Part shown: in pieces, positions 9,401-19,564 of the stretch
How the letters are laid out: every line of letters begins with the position of its first letter
Position numbering within the stretch: the first letter of the stretch is position 1
Source: Colwellia maritima
GTDB lineage: Bacteria; Pseudomonadota; Gammaproteobacteria; Enterobacterales; Alteromonadaceae
DNA length: 64,000 nt
Direction: 5' to 3'
Assembly: GCF_022669015.1 (NCBI RefSeq)
Contig: NZ_JAKKSL010000001.1
Span: 1,284,059-1,348,058, forward strand
The notes under the pieces: model-generated
Databases searched by the model: none
Seen by the model: only the letters and a program-made list of their open reading frames with translations
Told to the model about the DNA's origin: nothing
Translations under genes and position numbers: made by a program

Positions 9401-11051
9401 TTACCGATATAACCACGCAATGACATTACTAATTCCTCACGAATTGGATCAATTGGTGGGTTAGTTACTTGCGCAAATAATTGCTTAAAATAATGTGAGA
9501 GCTGTTGTGGACGATGCGACAATACGGCTAATGGTGTATCGGTACCCATGGCGCCTAATGGCTCTTTTGCTGTACCCACCATACCCGCAAGTATCAGGTT
9601 AAGGTCTTCATTAGTATAACCAAACGCTTTTTGTATTTTGCGTAGCTCTGTTAACGGTGGTTGTGCAATTGAAGCCGTTGGTACGGGTAATTGATCCAAT
9701 TCTATTTTATTTTTTGCGACCCATTGACCGTAAGGTTGTGCAGAGCTAACTTGCTTTTTAACTTCATCATCACTGATGATACGACCTTGCTTTAAATCAG
9801 CAATAAAGATTTTGCCTGGTTGAAGGCGACCTTTTTCAACAACAGTTGATTGGTCAACACACAATGTGCCCGTTTCTGAGCCCATAACCAAGGTGCCATC
9901 TTCCGTTAATAAATAACGAGAAGGGCGTAAACCGTTACGATCGAGTGTTGCACCGATAACATTACCATCAGAAAAAGATAATGAAGCAGGACCGTCCCAC
10001 GGCTCCATAATACAGGCATAGTATTCGTAAAAGGCGCGTTTGGTAGCATCCATATTAGTTTGCGTTTGCCATGCTTCTGGCACCATCATCATCATCACTT
10101 GCGCTAATGAACGGCCACTAAGCACTAACAACTCTATTGCCATATCAAGGTTGGCAGAATCAGAGTTATCCTTGTTACAAATGGGGTTTAACATTTTTAA
10201 TTCAGCATCGCTAAAATTAACTGACTTAAATAACGCTTCACGTGCGTTCATCCAATTAATGTTGCCACGTACGGTATTAATTTCTCCGTTATGGGCAATA
10301 TATCTAAATGGTTGCGCACGACGCCACGCGGAAAAGTGTTCGTTGAGAAACGAGAATGGAACATCGCCATACCAGAGATAGTACGTTCGTCTTGCAGATC
10401 AAGGTAATATTGACGCACTTGCTCGGTGGTAAATTGTCCTTTATAAACTAATTTAGTTGATGACATTGAGGTAACATAAAATTCGTCACGCTCTTTGGCA
10501 ATGGTGGCATTAATTTTATGAGAGGTATATTTACGCAGTACAAAAAGCTTGCGTTCAAACTCTTGTGCGTTTAATTCTCTTGGTTTGGCAATAAATACCT
10601 GTTCAATATTGGGTTCGCTGTCAAATGAAGCAGCACCTAGCATTGAATTATCACCAGGTACGTTTCTATAACCTATTAAAGTTAACCCAAGTTCAGTGAT
10701 ATTTTGGTTTAAAATATCACGGCACGCTTCACCTTGCACTTCATCGCGCGGAAAGAAAATCATGCCTACGCCGTAATTACCTGCATCGGGTAGGTTAAAC
10801 CCTAATTTTGCCGTTTCTTGGCTTAAAAAATCGTGTGGGATTTGAATAAGAATACCGTAAAGACCGTCACCACTTTTGACGTCAAAACCGGTACCACCAC
10901 GATGTTCCATGCAGCTTAGCATGGTAAGTGCATTTTCAATAATATCGTGAGATTTTTTACCCTTTAGGTTGGCGACAAAGCCAATACCACAACTATCATG
11001 TTCAAATTCGGCGCGATAAAGGCCTTGTGATTTTTTGCTCATATCATTCAT
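6443..11051 (-). CDS. gltB: Glutamate synthase (NADPH) large subunit, frameshifted
   Basis: GltB combines an N-terminal class II glutaminase, a central FMN-binding synthase domain and a C-terminal beta-helix (GXGXG) domain. Cys22, in [12 protein letters not shown], is the expected catalytic nucleophile after propeptide removal. The synthase domain contains [19 protein letters not shown] and [14 protein letters not shown], and the 3Fe-4S Cys cluster is at [12 protein letters not shown]. The C-terminal domain has [21 protein letters not shown]. The frame breaks near 10250 and near 7100; joined, the length is about 1,536 codons, normal for GltB. The start at 11051 follows AGGAAT. Paired ArgR-like boxes lie 240 bases upstream. 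Confidence 0.94.
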
Positions 11052-11290
11052 CGGTTATTCCTATTTCATCAACTATTTTTATTAGCTACAGTGTGTTTGC
11101 TAATTTAAGCTGTATATTTTTAATGCCCCAACTGTACGATGCTGATCCTTCAGAATATTACTTATAGCTTCTCGAGCATTAAACACCAAGCTTCTACTGA
11201 GCCTTTTATGAGGTGATATGCTATTAATGAAAATCATTATTTAAAGCGGTCGGCAAAATTACCCGTAAAAGGGGATTTAGTCAATGCTTT

Positions 11291-11329
11291 TATGAATATA
11301 TATGCAGATTATTTGAATATATACAGCGA
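11291..11329. promoter_or_regulatory. Tandem ArgR-like boxes upstream of gltBD
   Basis: TGAATATATATGCA (from 11293) and TGAATATATACAGC (from 11314) both resemble the ARG box consensus TGAATwwwwATTCA. Their spacing is exactly 21 bases, the spacing of natural ArgR double operators. ArgR control of gltBD is known in E. coli. Binding here is inferred from sequence only; the right half-sites are weak. The rest of 11052-11410 is AT-rich and shows no gene. Confidence 0.5.
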
Positions 11330-11414
11330 TAAATAATTATTAAAAATGCTTAAATTAAATGCTAGATAAGCACTAAATGTTTCATTACTATCTAAAAATG
11401 GGTAAAAAGGAGCT

Positions 11415-11447
11415 AAAAAAAGCCACAACATAACTGAAGAGGCTTTT
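11415..11447 (-). terminator. Terminator of folE2
   Basis: On the minus strand AAAAGCC and GGCTTTT form a stem around a 16-base loop, followed by a run of T. It lies directly after the folE2 stop. Confidence 0.6.
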
Positions 11448-11453
11448 ATAAAA

Positions 11454-12428
11454 TCATAAGTTACAAGTGAGTTTATTGATACTCTGTGCTTTTATGGTTG
11501 ATAACCACCAAAGAACACCTTTGGTTGTTATGCTAACCGCATCATGAGCGTGTAAAGACTCAAGGTGGTTTATTTTTAGCCAAAAGTCATCATATTCTTG
11601 GGCTTGATTCATGCTGTATTGTAATCGACGCGCAGCATCTTCACAAAACATTAGATTTTGTCCATTTAAACGGGCAAATTCTTGCTCATCTTCACGTTTA
11701 ACGGCTGCTTGTACCGGCGTTTGTAAAGCACCTTCAATTAAATCAACTAAGTCCGTAATAGGAAAGTCACTGATATCATTGTTAAGTTTTACCTTTATCT
11801 CAGCAACAGAGCGTTGAGAATGAGGTGTTGCAACAATCCCTTCTGTTGTGCCAAGCCATTCATGAACTTTGTTTAAATCAAAGTTTTCAGCGTTGCTATC
11901 TTTTTGAAAGGTTTGCTGAAATGCTTTTTGAATTAGTTGTCGCGCTAGGGCGGCAGAACAAGGACAAGTGGACGAATAACGTATATCAATAGACATTTCT
12001 ATTGCCAGTTCACCTTGATTCAAATGACCAGTTAGCGTGATAGGATATGCTTTCCACCCTTCTTTACCGCTAATGAGTGATTTTCTACGTAAGTGATATT
12101 CAAAGTTAAAGGTTACTTTGGCTTGATCACTTAAATCATTATGACTGCTAATAAAACCATCAAGCAAAGTCACTAAGCTGTGATAATTTAATATGTTGCT
12201 TGTTGATAATTCATCTAGGAGTAAGTAAAGGCGTGACATATGAATGCCTTTTGCTTGAGCTTCCTTTAGGTTTACAAACGCATTAACATGAGCTGAAACC
12301 ATACGCTCAGTTTCACCTTTTGAGGCGACCATTATTGGCATTTCAATATTGCTCATACCAACCCAATCAAGTGTCCCTTCGGTTTGTGCAGTGGTGTGGT
12401 TGGCAATATCAGGCATCGTTGTCGGCAT
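11454..12428 (-). CDS. folE2: GTP cyclohydrolase FolE2 (type IB)
   Basis: This is the type IB GTP cyclohydrolase, which converts GTP to 7,8-dihydroneopterin triphosphate at the head of folate (and queuosine) synthesis. The conserved [13 protein letters not shown] motif near residue 155 supplies the active-site Cys, and the N-terminal [12 protein letters not shown] segment is typical. At 324 residues it is slightly longer than the usual 260-300. GGAG lies seven bases before the ATG. The gene is monocistronic with its own terminator. In other bacteria FolE2 backs up the zinc-dependent FolE under zinc limitation, often under Zur; I found no Zur-like box in its 300-base upstream region. Confidence 0.92.
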   Translation of the reverse strand: MPTTMPDIANHTTAQTEGTLDWVGMSNIEMPIMVASKGETERMVSAHVNAFVNLKEAQAKGIHMSRLYLLLDELSTSNILNYHSLVTLLDGFISSHNDLSDQAKVTFNFEYHLRRKSLISGKEGWKAYPITLTGHLNQGELAIEMSIDIRYSSTCPCSAALARQLIQKAFQQTFQKDSNAENFDLNKVHEWLGTTEGIVATPHSQRSVAEIKVKLNNDISDFPITDLVDLIEGALQTPVQAAVKREDEQEFARLNGQNLMFCEDAARRLQYSMNQAQEYDDFWLKINHLESLHAHDAVSITTKGVLWWLSTIKAQSINKLTCNL

Positions 12429-12740
12429 TATGACTCCGCTTTTAAGCTATAGGTACTTAACAAAGGCTGCGCGATGATAGCTAATTAACCGCACAACAAG
12501 TAAATTCAAGGTCGCGTATTCTATCTTATTTTTTATCCCCATACTACTTCAATATTTTACAGCGTTTATGCGGGCGCATCGTGAGAAAATTTTAACCTCA
12601 CACGTCAATAGGGTAGTGCTTTTCTCAGGAGGAGGATTTTTCTTGTAGTTGTCAGGCAGTTGTCCCGTCAATATTTATCTTTGTTTTTTTTGATAGTTCA
12701 GTAAAATAATTAGTCTTTAAATGATTTGTAAGGGTTAATG
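12429..12740. other. Intergenic region between folE2 and the glutaredoxin gene
   Basis: This divergent spacer should hold promoters for both flanking genes. There is a purine-rich run (CAGGAGGAGG, near 12627) not followed by a usable frame. I see no gene, RNA or clear operator. Confidence 0.4.
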
Positions 12741-12970
12741 ATGAAACGTGTTGTTTTATATATTTCAGATAAATGTCCTCATTGTCGTGAAGCTCAAAAA
12801 TACTTAGATGATAATGGTATTAAATACAGATTAACCAATGCCAAAATGCAGCGCGGTAGAAAAGAGCTTGATGCTATAGGGGCTCGCTCTGTACCGACTT
12901 TAAAAATTGGTAATGAAGTCATGATTGGCGGAATTTAGCAAATTTTAAGAAACTCTATGGCACAGGTTAA
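12741..12970 (+). CDS. Small glutaredoxin family protein, frameshifted near its end
   Basis: This is a single-domain thioredoxin-fold protein with the redox motif CPHC near residue 13 and SVPTLKIG (the cis-Pro loop) near residue 50. It probably reduces mixed disulfides or acts in thiol repair in the cytoplasm. I chose the second ATG (12741) because AAGGG lies seven bases before it. The frame as read ends at 12938 in GGI. Removing one A and one T near 12930-12945 restores GGFSKFKKLYGTG with a stop at 12968-12970, so the tail is probably damaged by indels. Confidence 0.8.
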
Positions 12971-12996
12971 GCATCAAAGTATCATTTTATCGGCAG

Positions 12997-13690
12997 CTAA
13001 GCATTTGTTACGCGCATAATTTGATTGCTAACATCAATTAAATGACCTGTTTTAAGCCAAATTTTAGCGCCTTCTTTACCTGCTTTAGCGTTAATTTCGC
13101 CATTTACTGGCACGCGTAACCGCCTATCTTTGGGTTAACATATCAGTCTGTTCAGTTAGTGAACCTGATAACACAAATAGCTCTGCACCATTTGTTACAG
13201 TAAGTGTTATCTCTGCTTCAGGTTTAAAGTGCAATATACTCACCTCTTCAATAGTATCTTTATACAAAGGGGTAATATGTATTCCCTTAAAGTTTCCCGG
13301 TGAAACACTGCCCATAAAATTTGTTTGTAACCGAACGTGTGTTCTATCATCGGGTTGAAATTGCCATAACTTTACTAACATAGTACAACCAGTATCTGAA
13401 CTTGGTTGGTGCTTCGACTGTGGTGGGTTTCTTATATAAGATCCCGCAGGAAAGTTACCATGTTCGTCTTGAAATACACCATCAAGCACAATAAATTCTT
13501 CGCCACCAGTGTGAACATGAGGTGAAAATTTACTGCCAGGTGCATATCGTACTATGGTTGTTGCACGTGCAACTTCAGCACCTACTCTATCAAGTGGTTT
13601 TCTATGTACCCCTGGCATGGGTGATTCAATCCATTCAAGGGTGTCGCTATGCACAACAATGCGTTGACTAAAATCGGCCGCAATTTTCAT
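12997..13690 (-). CDS. ChrR-like cupin domain protein, frameshifted
   Basis: A tandem cupin of about 230 residues. The first cupin has the metal-binding motif SPHVHTGGEEFIVLDG and the later GSYIRNPPQSKHQ; the second, weaker one follows at residues 120-200. Proteins of this ChrR/cupin_7 type bind zinc or another metal, and the function here is unknown. The start at 13690 (MKIAADFSQ) is preferred over the longer frame because TGAGGAA lies just before it. The frame breaks near 13125 after MLTQR; the shifted frame continues with RVPVNGEINAKAGKEGAKIW to a TAG at 12997. It lies 73 bases after the VOC gene and is probably cotranscribed with it. Confidence 0.75.
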
Positions 13691-13763
13691 TTTTGGTTCC
13701 TCAATCAGGTGAATAAAAGAGGCTGACAAACTATCAACCTTTTTAATGTTTTTATATTAACGA

Positions 13764-14132
13764 TTAAGTCATATGGAAGAAACAAAGTTTATTGCCATCT
13801 AAGTCATAAACATATGAACCGTAGAAGAAATCAAAACGTTGCCCAGGTTCGCCTGCATCAGTAGCACCTAATTCAATTGCTTTACTGTAAAGCGCTTGTG
13901 CACCTTCAATCGATCCACCAGGAATTGCAACTTGTTGACCATTTCCACAACTTTGTTCTTCATTGTTATGGGGCGTACATACAGCTAACATTGCACCACC
14001 TGTCTCTGTACCATAAAATTTAATTCTATCCATTTCCATTACTCTTTTACCTCCAACTAGAGTAAGTAAAGCATCGTAAAAAGAAACCGCATTGTCTAGG
14101 TTTTTTGAACCGATAGTAGTGTATCCAATCAT
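13764..14132 (-). CDS. VOC (glyoxalase/bleomycin-resistance) family protein
   Basis: A 122-residue protein with the paired beta-alpha-beta-beta-beta repeats of the vicinal oxygen chelate fold. It opens with MIGYTTIGSKNLDNAVSFYD and ends with YVYDLDGNKLCFFHM, the usual metal-ligand strand. Members include lyases, dioxygenases and small-molecule binding proteins; the substrate cannot be told. The ATG at 14132 has AAGGT seven bases before it and is better than the upstream start at 14177. It is divergent from the TetR gene and has an operator-like repeat about 100 bases upstream. Confidence 0.82.
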   Translation of the reverse strand: MIGYTTIGSKNLDNAVSFYDALLTLVGGKRVMEMDRIKFYGTETGGAMLAVCTPHNNEEQSCGNGQQVAIPGGSIEGAQALYSKAIELGATDAGEPGQRFDFFYGSYVYDLDGNKLCFFHMT

Positions 14133-14233
14133 TATTAGTACCTTAATTTTATCAAATGAATTTTGAAATATATCCATAGGTTTTAATTGAGTGACCTGAG
14201 TAATATATTTGTTTTCGAACGAACGAATATTAA

Positions 14234-14253
14234 ACTACCTATCAGTAGGTAGT
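14234..14253. promoter_or_regulatory. Probable TetR operator in the VOC/TetR divergent region
   Basis: ACTACCTATCAGTAGGTAGT is a perfect inverted repeat of eight bases around a four-base centre, the size and shape of a TetR-family operator. It lies about 100 bases before the VOC start and 290 before the TetR start. Control of the VOC-cupin operon by the neighbouring TetR protein is inferred. The rest of this 410-base spacer shows no gene. Confidence 0.7.
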
Positions 14254-14542
14254 CAATGGGTTTGTTTGAATTGCTTTTGCGTAATAATTTAAAAAACACA
14301 GATATAATATAGATAAACAATGATTTTTTATTGTCGTTCACAATGAAAAATTGAAACTAGGGTAGGAGAGGTAAACAAGTATTTATGTGTTATTCAATGT
14401 TTTTTTGTGATGCTGTATCGCGTTATTATCTTGATGGTTCTAATGAAATTCGGGTAATTAATGGGTTTTTACTAAAAGTGATATGCCTTGTAATGGGCTA
14501 TCTAGTGTTAGATAATTGCCCGTCCAGTATAGGATTATGATC

Positions 14543-15064
14543 ATGAGCAAAAAAGAAGAACTGTTAAAAGTCGCTGAAAATAAAGTACGTAAAGGCGGTT
14601 ATAACAATTTCAGTTTTAGAGAAATTGCCAACGAAGTTGGAATTAAAAGTGCTAGTGTGCATTATCACTTTCCGACTAAAGCTGATTTAGGCGCTGAGTT
14701 AGCACATCAATATACTGACGCTTTTTTAGCGGCATTAGGTGATGTAGACGACATTAAAGCAAGAGGCGAAAATCCAATTGATATTTATACAAAAATTTTC
14801 AAAGGTGCTTTGTTGACTGACGATAAAATGTGTTTATGTGGGTTATTAGGTGCTCAAAATGAAAGTTTGCCAGAGAAAGTTCAAGTTGAAGTAAAGCGAT
14901 TTTTTGTTAAAAATTTAGCATGGTTAAATGCGGCACATACTGCTAATGGTGAAGTTAATCCTTCGCATTCTGCAATAACCACGGTTAGCATACTTGAAGG
15001 TGCAATGATGATTAGCAAAGCATTGAATGACCATAGTTACTTTACTCTTGCTACTCAAAAGTGA
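14543..15064 (+). CDS. TetR family transcriptional regulator
   Basis: The N-terminal 50 residues form the TetR helix-turn-helix, with FSFREIANEVGIKSASVHYHFPTKADL as the recognition region. The C-terminal ligand domain of about 120 residues contains MCLCGLLGAQNESLP, similar to AcuR/YxaF-like regulators with cysteines in that loop. I chose the ATG at 14543 (MSKKEELL) with AGGA upstream; two further ATGs lie within the preceding 27 bases. It faces the VOC-cupin pair across the operator at 14234 and probably represses it. Confidence 0.88.
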   Translation: MSKKEELLKVAENKVRKGGYNNFSFREIANEVGIKSASVHYHFPTKADLGAELAHQYTDAFLAALGDVDDIKARGENPIDIYTKIFKGALLTDDKMCLCGLLGAQNESLPEKVQVEVKRFFVKNLAWLNAAHTANGEVNPSHSAITTVSILEGAMMISKALNDHSYFTLATQK

Positions 15065-15413
15065 CATCTATAATTATTTATCATGGTTATCTGGGGTACA
15101 GTATTTAGTCTTTGTTCGTTTTTATGTAGATAAGGGCTTACGCAAACAGTAGTAGGTATATTTTACACTATTAAACAAATTTCGGGTTGATCCAACACTA
15201 AATTCTTTATGTCTACGATTCTCCCAACAACACTATATTTTTTGGATGAAAGTACGTTATTTGAACAATGTTTCTACGTTGGTATACCCCTTCTTACCAG
15301 TGGTGTTAACGTCATTAATTTGGTGCTATAGAGAAAAATTGTTAAACTGCATTGGAAATAATGACTTAATCAATTTAGGGTCATGTATAGGTTAGGTGTA
15401 TATAGGTCATTTT
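15065..15413. other. Intergenic region without a recognised feature
   Basis: About 350 bases between the TetR and Hpt genes. I see no frame of useful length, no clear hairpin with a T run and no repeat seen elsewhere in the window. Confidence 0.4.
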
Positions 15414-15770
15414 ATGAATGAAAGTAATGAGTTGATAGAGTTAGATGTTGATCTTCTTAATGAGTATGCCCAAAGTTTAGGTTATCCCATTGTTAAGAAA
15501 ATGTTTTCTTTGTATGAACAACAAGTAGTGATTTACTTGAAAGATATAGAAGAGTCTCTGCATACCGGTAATGTGCAATTATGGCAAGCACGTTGTCATA
15601 AAATGAAGGGAGCCGCGGGTAGTGTTGGTTTGAAGGCTTTATATACTCGATTGAAAAATATGGAAAAAACAAATGAAAATAAGAATGGTAGAGCACAACA
15701 ATTAGCAGATCTTAATATGCATAATAAACAAGCTATGGCTGAATTTACTCATTGGCTAGCAAGTTTATAA
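15414..15770 (+). CDS. Hpt domain phosphotransfer protein (HptA-like)
   Basis: A stand-alone four-helix Hpt protein of 118 residues. His62, in RCHKMKGAAGSVGL, is the phosphorylated histidine of the family signature. Such proteins carry phosphate between a hybrid kinase's receiver domain and a response regulator. The ATG at 15414 has AGG nine bases upstream and is preferred to the GTG at 15396. It lies convergent to an ArcA-like regulator, 29 bases apart. In Shewanella a separate Hpt protein (HptA) serves ArcS and ArcA, so an analogous role is plausible but unproved. Confidence 0.85.
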   Translation: MNESNELIELDVDLLNEYAQSLGYPIVKKMFSLYEQQVVIYLKDIEESLHTGNVQLWQARCHKMKGAAGSVGLKALYTRLKNMEKTNENKNGRAQQLADLNMHNKQAMAEFTHWLASL

Positions 15771-15799
15771 TGCGTTATTGTTTAAGTTAAATCATCTAA

Positions 15800-16513
15800 T
15801 TAATCAGATTGCCCAACAAAACGATAACCTTCACCGTGTATTGTATTGATTAACTCTGGCGTACTAACATCTGATTCAAAATGTTTACGTAGTCGTCTAA
15901 TAGTGACATCAACTGTTCTATCATTGCTACGTAAATCACGTCCTGTCATTTCTTTAATAAGAGCTTGTCTGGAAACAATATTGCCTTGATTTTTAATGAG
16001 TAAGCGTAATGCGCGATATTCACCTCGGGGGATTGCAATAACATTTCCGCTTGGACTTGTCATTTCTCGAGAATTTCCATTTAATGTCCGGCCATTAAAG
16101 TTAACAATAGCTTGAATTGATTCTCTTTCATTTTCGGTATTATTTTTACCAATTCGACTCAATATGTTTCGAGCTCTGATGGTTAATTCTCTCGGATTAA
16201 ATGGCTTGGTTAAATAATCATCGGCACCAATTTCAAGTCCTAATATTTTATCTATATCACTATCACGACCAGTGAGAAATATTAGGCCTAAGTTTTTGTT
16301 CCTAGCAAGTTCTCTACCAAGTAATAGTCCATTTTTTCCTGGGAGGTTAATATCCATTATAACGAGATTTATTTCATGCTGACTAAGCATTGTAGCCATT
16401 GTTTCACCATCAGTTGCTTCAACAACTTTATAACCTTCAGCTTCAAATAAGTTACGTAGGTTAAAACGGGTGACATCTTCATCTTCTACAATAAGGACTT
16501 GGTAATTATCCAT
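15800..16513 (-). CDS. arcA: OmpR-family response regulator, ArcA-like
   Basis: A two-domain regulator of 237 residues. The receiver holds the acidic pocket VEDED, the phospho-acceptor Asp in [15 protein letters not shown] and the Lys of TKPFNPREL. The C-terminal winged helix has the DNA-binding motif [17 protein letters not shown] and ends in [11 protein letters not shown]. Long stretches match what I know of ArcA ([33 protein letters not shown]). The related TorR cannot be fully excluded. The histidine kinase at 16686 lies upstream on the same strand and the Hpt gene is convergent. If it is ArcA it would control respiration genes by redox state. Confidence 0.8.
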   Translation of the reverse strand: MDNYQVLIVEDEDVTRFNLRNLFEAEGYKVVEATDGETMATMLSQHEINLVIMDINLPGKNGLLLGRELARNKNLGLIFLTGRDSDIDKILGLEIGADDYLTKPFNPRELTIRARNILSRIGKNNTENERESIQAIVNFNGRTLNGNSREMTSPSGNVIAIPRGEYRALRLLIKNQGNIVSRQALIKEMTGRDLRSNDRTVDVTIRRLRKHFESDVSTPELINTIHGEGYRFVGQSD

Positions 16514-16685
16514 GCTATTTCCGTAAGTTATTGTTATTTTTTAGCAAAAAAATGCGTTATTCATTTTAGTTATAGTGTTAAATCATGGCGTCAATTAATT
16601 TAACATCCTATTAACCATGGTAACTAAGTATGGATTAAATAACAATTACATTACCTAATATTTAGTGGGTTTTAATGGTTATAGT

Positions 16686-18311
16686 TTATTGTTCTGAAAT
16701 GAGTAAAGCAGGAAAAGTGATATTAAATGTTGTGCCTACCCCCACGCTACTGTCAAAGTCTATATGCCCATTTAAGGCTTGTGTAACAATATTATAGACC
16801 AGATGAAGCCCTAAACCGCTGCCACCACTGCCGCGTTTTGTTGTGGTAAAAGGCTCGAAAACTTTTGTTTTAATACTCTCACTTATACCGTTTCCATTGT
16901 CCTTATAAGAAAAATGTAATTGGTCACTTAAATAAATAACATTAATTTCTATTACACCATCAGGTCTATTCTCAAAACCATGAATAATAGAGTTTAAGAT
17001 AAGGTTTAGCAGTATCTGGTTAAGTGGTCCTGGTTTACTTTCTACAACAAGGTTTTCAGCACAGTCTATATTAAGGTCAATATGCAGTTTGTTGAGTTTT
17101 CCTTTTAGCGTAATGGATACTTCTTCAATTAATTCTTTTACATTAAACACTCGGGTGTCAACACTTGACTGATCAACCGCTACTTTTTTAAAGCCGGAAA
17201 TTAACTTAGCAGCGCGTTCTAGGTTTCGGTAAATAATACCTATATTCTCTTCACCTTGATTTAAGAATTTTTTTAATTGACTTGATTTTAACGACTTATC
17301 TTCAAAAGCTTGTTTAATTTCGATGAGGCGATCACTTAATAAGGACGATGCGGTAACGCCTAATCCTATTGGTGTGTTTACTTCATGAGCAATGCCTGCA
17401 ACCATGTCGCCTAACGATGCCATTTTTTCAGTTTCAACTAGTTGCCCTTGAAATTGGTGGAGCTTCTCTAAGGTTGAAAGTAATTCTTGATTTGACTCTT
17501 TTAACGCATCCGTTCTTGTTTGGACTTTTACTTCTAAATTTTTATTTTCAAGCAGAATTTGTTGGTGTTTTTCATCTGCTTTATTGAGTTGCCTGGCCGT
17601 TTTATTTAATAAAAAGGTGATGTTTTGCGCTAACACATCAAATTCAAGAATGGACAACGGCTTTATCGTATGATGGTAGTTTTTGCTGTGGGATACTGCT
17701 TGTACTGATTCTGTTATGGTTGTAATTGATTGATTTATTTTCTTTTTAATAATGATAGTTAAAAGTAAAAACAGTGTTAAACCCAATAATAGTAATAATA
17801 CTGCATCAAAGGTTAGTTCTCGTTTAAAATCTTCAATGTGTTTTGTACTCACTTGAATGTATAAATAACCCTGTGTTATTTCATCTTGTGCTATTTTTAC
17901 CACTAATTCCAAATGATCATTTTGGTATCTGAATGATGATAACGTTTGTATTTGCTCTATCTTATCCGGTATTGAAGGAAAATAGATATTTTTATTATAC
18001 CCAGTAAAGTATGTAATCTGTTCGTCGTCATTTTTTTTATAAACATGCACGTAATTGATGTCGGTTGGCGCGACTAATTTTTTTAGTTCAGCATTAAGCG
18101 CATTGTTCTCGTTTTCAACTAAATAGCTAAGGCTTAATTGTGCTAATGTGTTAGCCCATGCTTGGGTATTCCTCTCAATGCTTGACTGTTCTTGTGTTTC
18201 AGCAATATAGACAGTACTGACTAAAATGAGCGTTAATACAATAAAAGCAACCCCTAGAATTGAGCCAAATAAGAATTTGTGATTAGACATTACTTTAATT
18301 TTTTTATTCAT
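16686..18311 (-). CDS. Membrane sensor histidine kinase without receiver or Hpt domain
   Basis: Order along the 541 residues: a membrane helix near 13-33, a periplasmic sensor domain of about 130 residues, a second helix near 168-190, a HAMP-like linker with coiled coil to about 290, then the DHp helix with the phospho-His in MASLGDMVAGIAHEVNTPIG, and the ATPase domain with NQILLNLILNSI (N box), DNGNGIS (G1) and SGGSGLGLHLV (G2). It lacks a receiver, so it cannot feed the nearby Hpt by the usual relay and more likely phosphorylates the regulator directly or another partner. It lies 172 bases upstream of the ArcA-like gene on the same strand. The ligand is unknown. Confidence 0.88.
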   Translation of the reverse strand: MNKKIKVMSNHKFLFGSILGVAFIVLTLILVSTVYIAETQEQSSIERNTQAWANTLAQLSLSYLVENENNALNAELKKLVAPTDINYVHVYKKNDDEQITYFTGYNKNIYFPSIPDKIEQIQTLSSFRYQNDHLELVVKIAQDEITQGYLYIQVSTKHIEDFKRELTFDAVLLLLLGLTLFLLLTIIIKKKINQSITTITESVQAVSHSKNYHHTIKPLSILEFDVLAQNITFLLNKTARQLNKADEKHQQILLENKNLEVKVQTRTDALKESNQELLSTLEKLHQFQGQLVETEKMASLGDMVAGIAHEVNTPIGLGVTASSLLSDRLIEIKQAFEDKSLKSSQLKKFLNQGEENIGIIYRNLERAAKLISGFKKVAVDQSSVDTRVFNVKELIEEVSITLKGKLNKLHIDLNIDCAENLVVESKPGPLNQILLNLILNSIIHGFENRPDGVIEINVIYLSDQLHFSYKDNGNGISESIKTKVFEPFTTTKRGSGGSGLGLHLVYNIVTQALNGHIDFDSSVGVGTTFNITFPALLISEQ

Positions 18312-18360
18312 AATGTCACCATCGCTGAAAAAAATAAATATATCAAGTTCGGCACTCTAT

Positions 18361-19404
18361 TTAATTTAATTGGCTGTGATAAATAGTAAAACCTTGTGTA
18401 TTTATCAGGGGCTTAGTTTTACCAATGTGCTGCTGCATTATTGGCAAATATTTTAAAAAACTATTGGCGACAATAGTGATATTTGCACGGGCGTGCATGT
18501 GTTTGTGAATACCCTTTAAAAAGTCTTCTGTTGCCTGATAACTTGTGTTTGTTCCCTGATGAAACGGAGGGTTAGATACAATGTGTTGATATTGTCCTTT
18601 AACCATAGATAAACTATTAGAAGGAAAAACAGTACCTGATAAGTTATTTAGGGTAAGTGTTTCTTCTGCTGACTTTATTGCTAGAGCGCTAACATCAAGT
18701 AAAGATAAATGAGTGTCAGGATGTTTTTTCCCAATAAAACAGCTGATTACGACACCACAGCCAAAATCTAATACTTTACCTTTCATAACCTCTGGTAAGT
18801 TATTTAATAGTAAAGCGGTGCCAATATCGAGTTTTTTTGGCTGAAAACACCGGGTAGAGACGCTATAGTGAGTTCAATATTATTTATATTGATTTGGTAG
18901 TATTTAAACCAGTCACTTAGCGTAAACGGTTTATTGAGTTTGTCAGAATTCACAATACCAAGCAAATATAAGGCAATGGCGTGCCGCATCAATTTTCTGG
19001 CAGTGCTGTAAAAAGTCGGCGGTAAGTTTAGGGCTAGATTGTACGCCGCCTTTTTTCTCTCCCACGAGTATAACTTTAGCATCTTCAAGTAAGTAAGGAG
19101 CGATCATCGCGAGCGTGAAAGCAAGCTCATCTTTGCTTTTAGGGAAGTTGATGATCACTACATCGTGTTTTAGATCACTTTTATATTCGCTGTTAAACTG
19201 TGTAGCCACTCGCGAACCATACTTGTTATTAATGGCAAGGTGGTCAATATAATTGGTGTTATAGCAGTTAATCTCTGCGTTTGGGTTTTCAGCTAAATAA
19301 CTGTTGATGAAATCATCAGCCATTAAGTTGATGAATAGTGGGGTGTTGGCAGATAATAGCTCACTATTACGTAATAATATTTGGCTGATGTTTGACGTTG
19401 GCAT
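18361..19404 (-). CDS. rsmC: 16S rRNA (guanine-1207-N2)-methyltransferase, frameshifted
   Basis: RsmC methylates G1207 of 16S rRNA in the 30S subunit. The N-terminal half is the degenerate methyltransferase-like domain. The C-terminal half has the SAM motif VLDFGCGVVI near 18770 and the catalytic SNPPFHQG near 18570, both diagnostic. Three frames must be joined: breaks lie near 18985 (after LQHCQKIDAARH) and near 18790-18830. The joined length of about 348 codons matches RsmC. It stands alone, convergent with nothing, between the kinase and the MITE. The breaks are probably sequence errors. Confidence 0.85.
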
Positions 19405-19564
19405 GAATAGGCATGGTAGTGAATATGATAGAAGATAGTATTCTACTTAATAACCCGTTGAATTCAACTTTTAGCGGTGCTCAATATTGACAAAAAAGTG
19501 TTTAAAGTGTTTTAATAGCCGCGTCCCTAATTCTAACTTTATGGTTTTTTATTCCGTGAAGTTA

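Noticed and set aside
4933..11051. Programmed frameshifting in gltB and gltD
   Set aside because: The shifts lack slippery heptamers with a downstream structure in common, and the same kind of break occurs in many unrelated genes, so sequence error is simpler.
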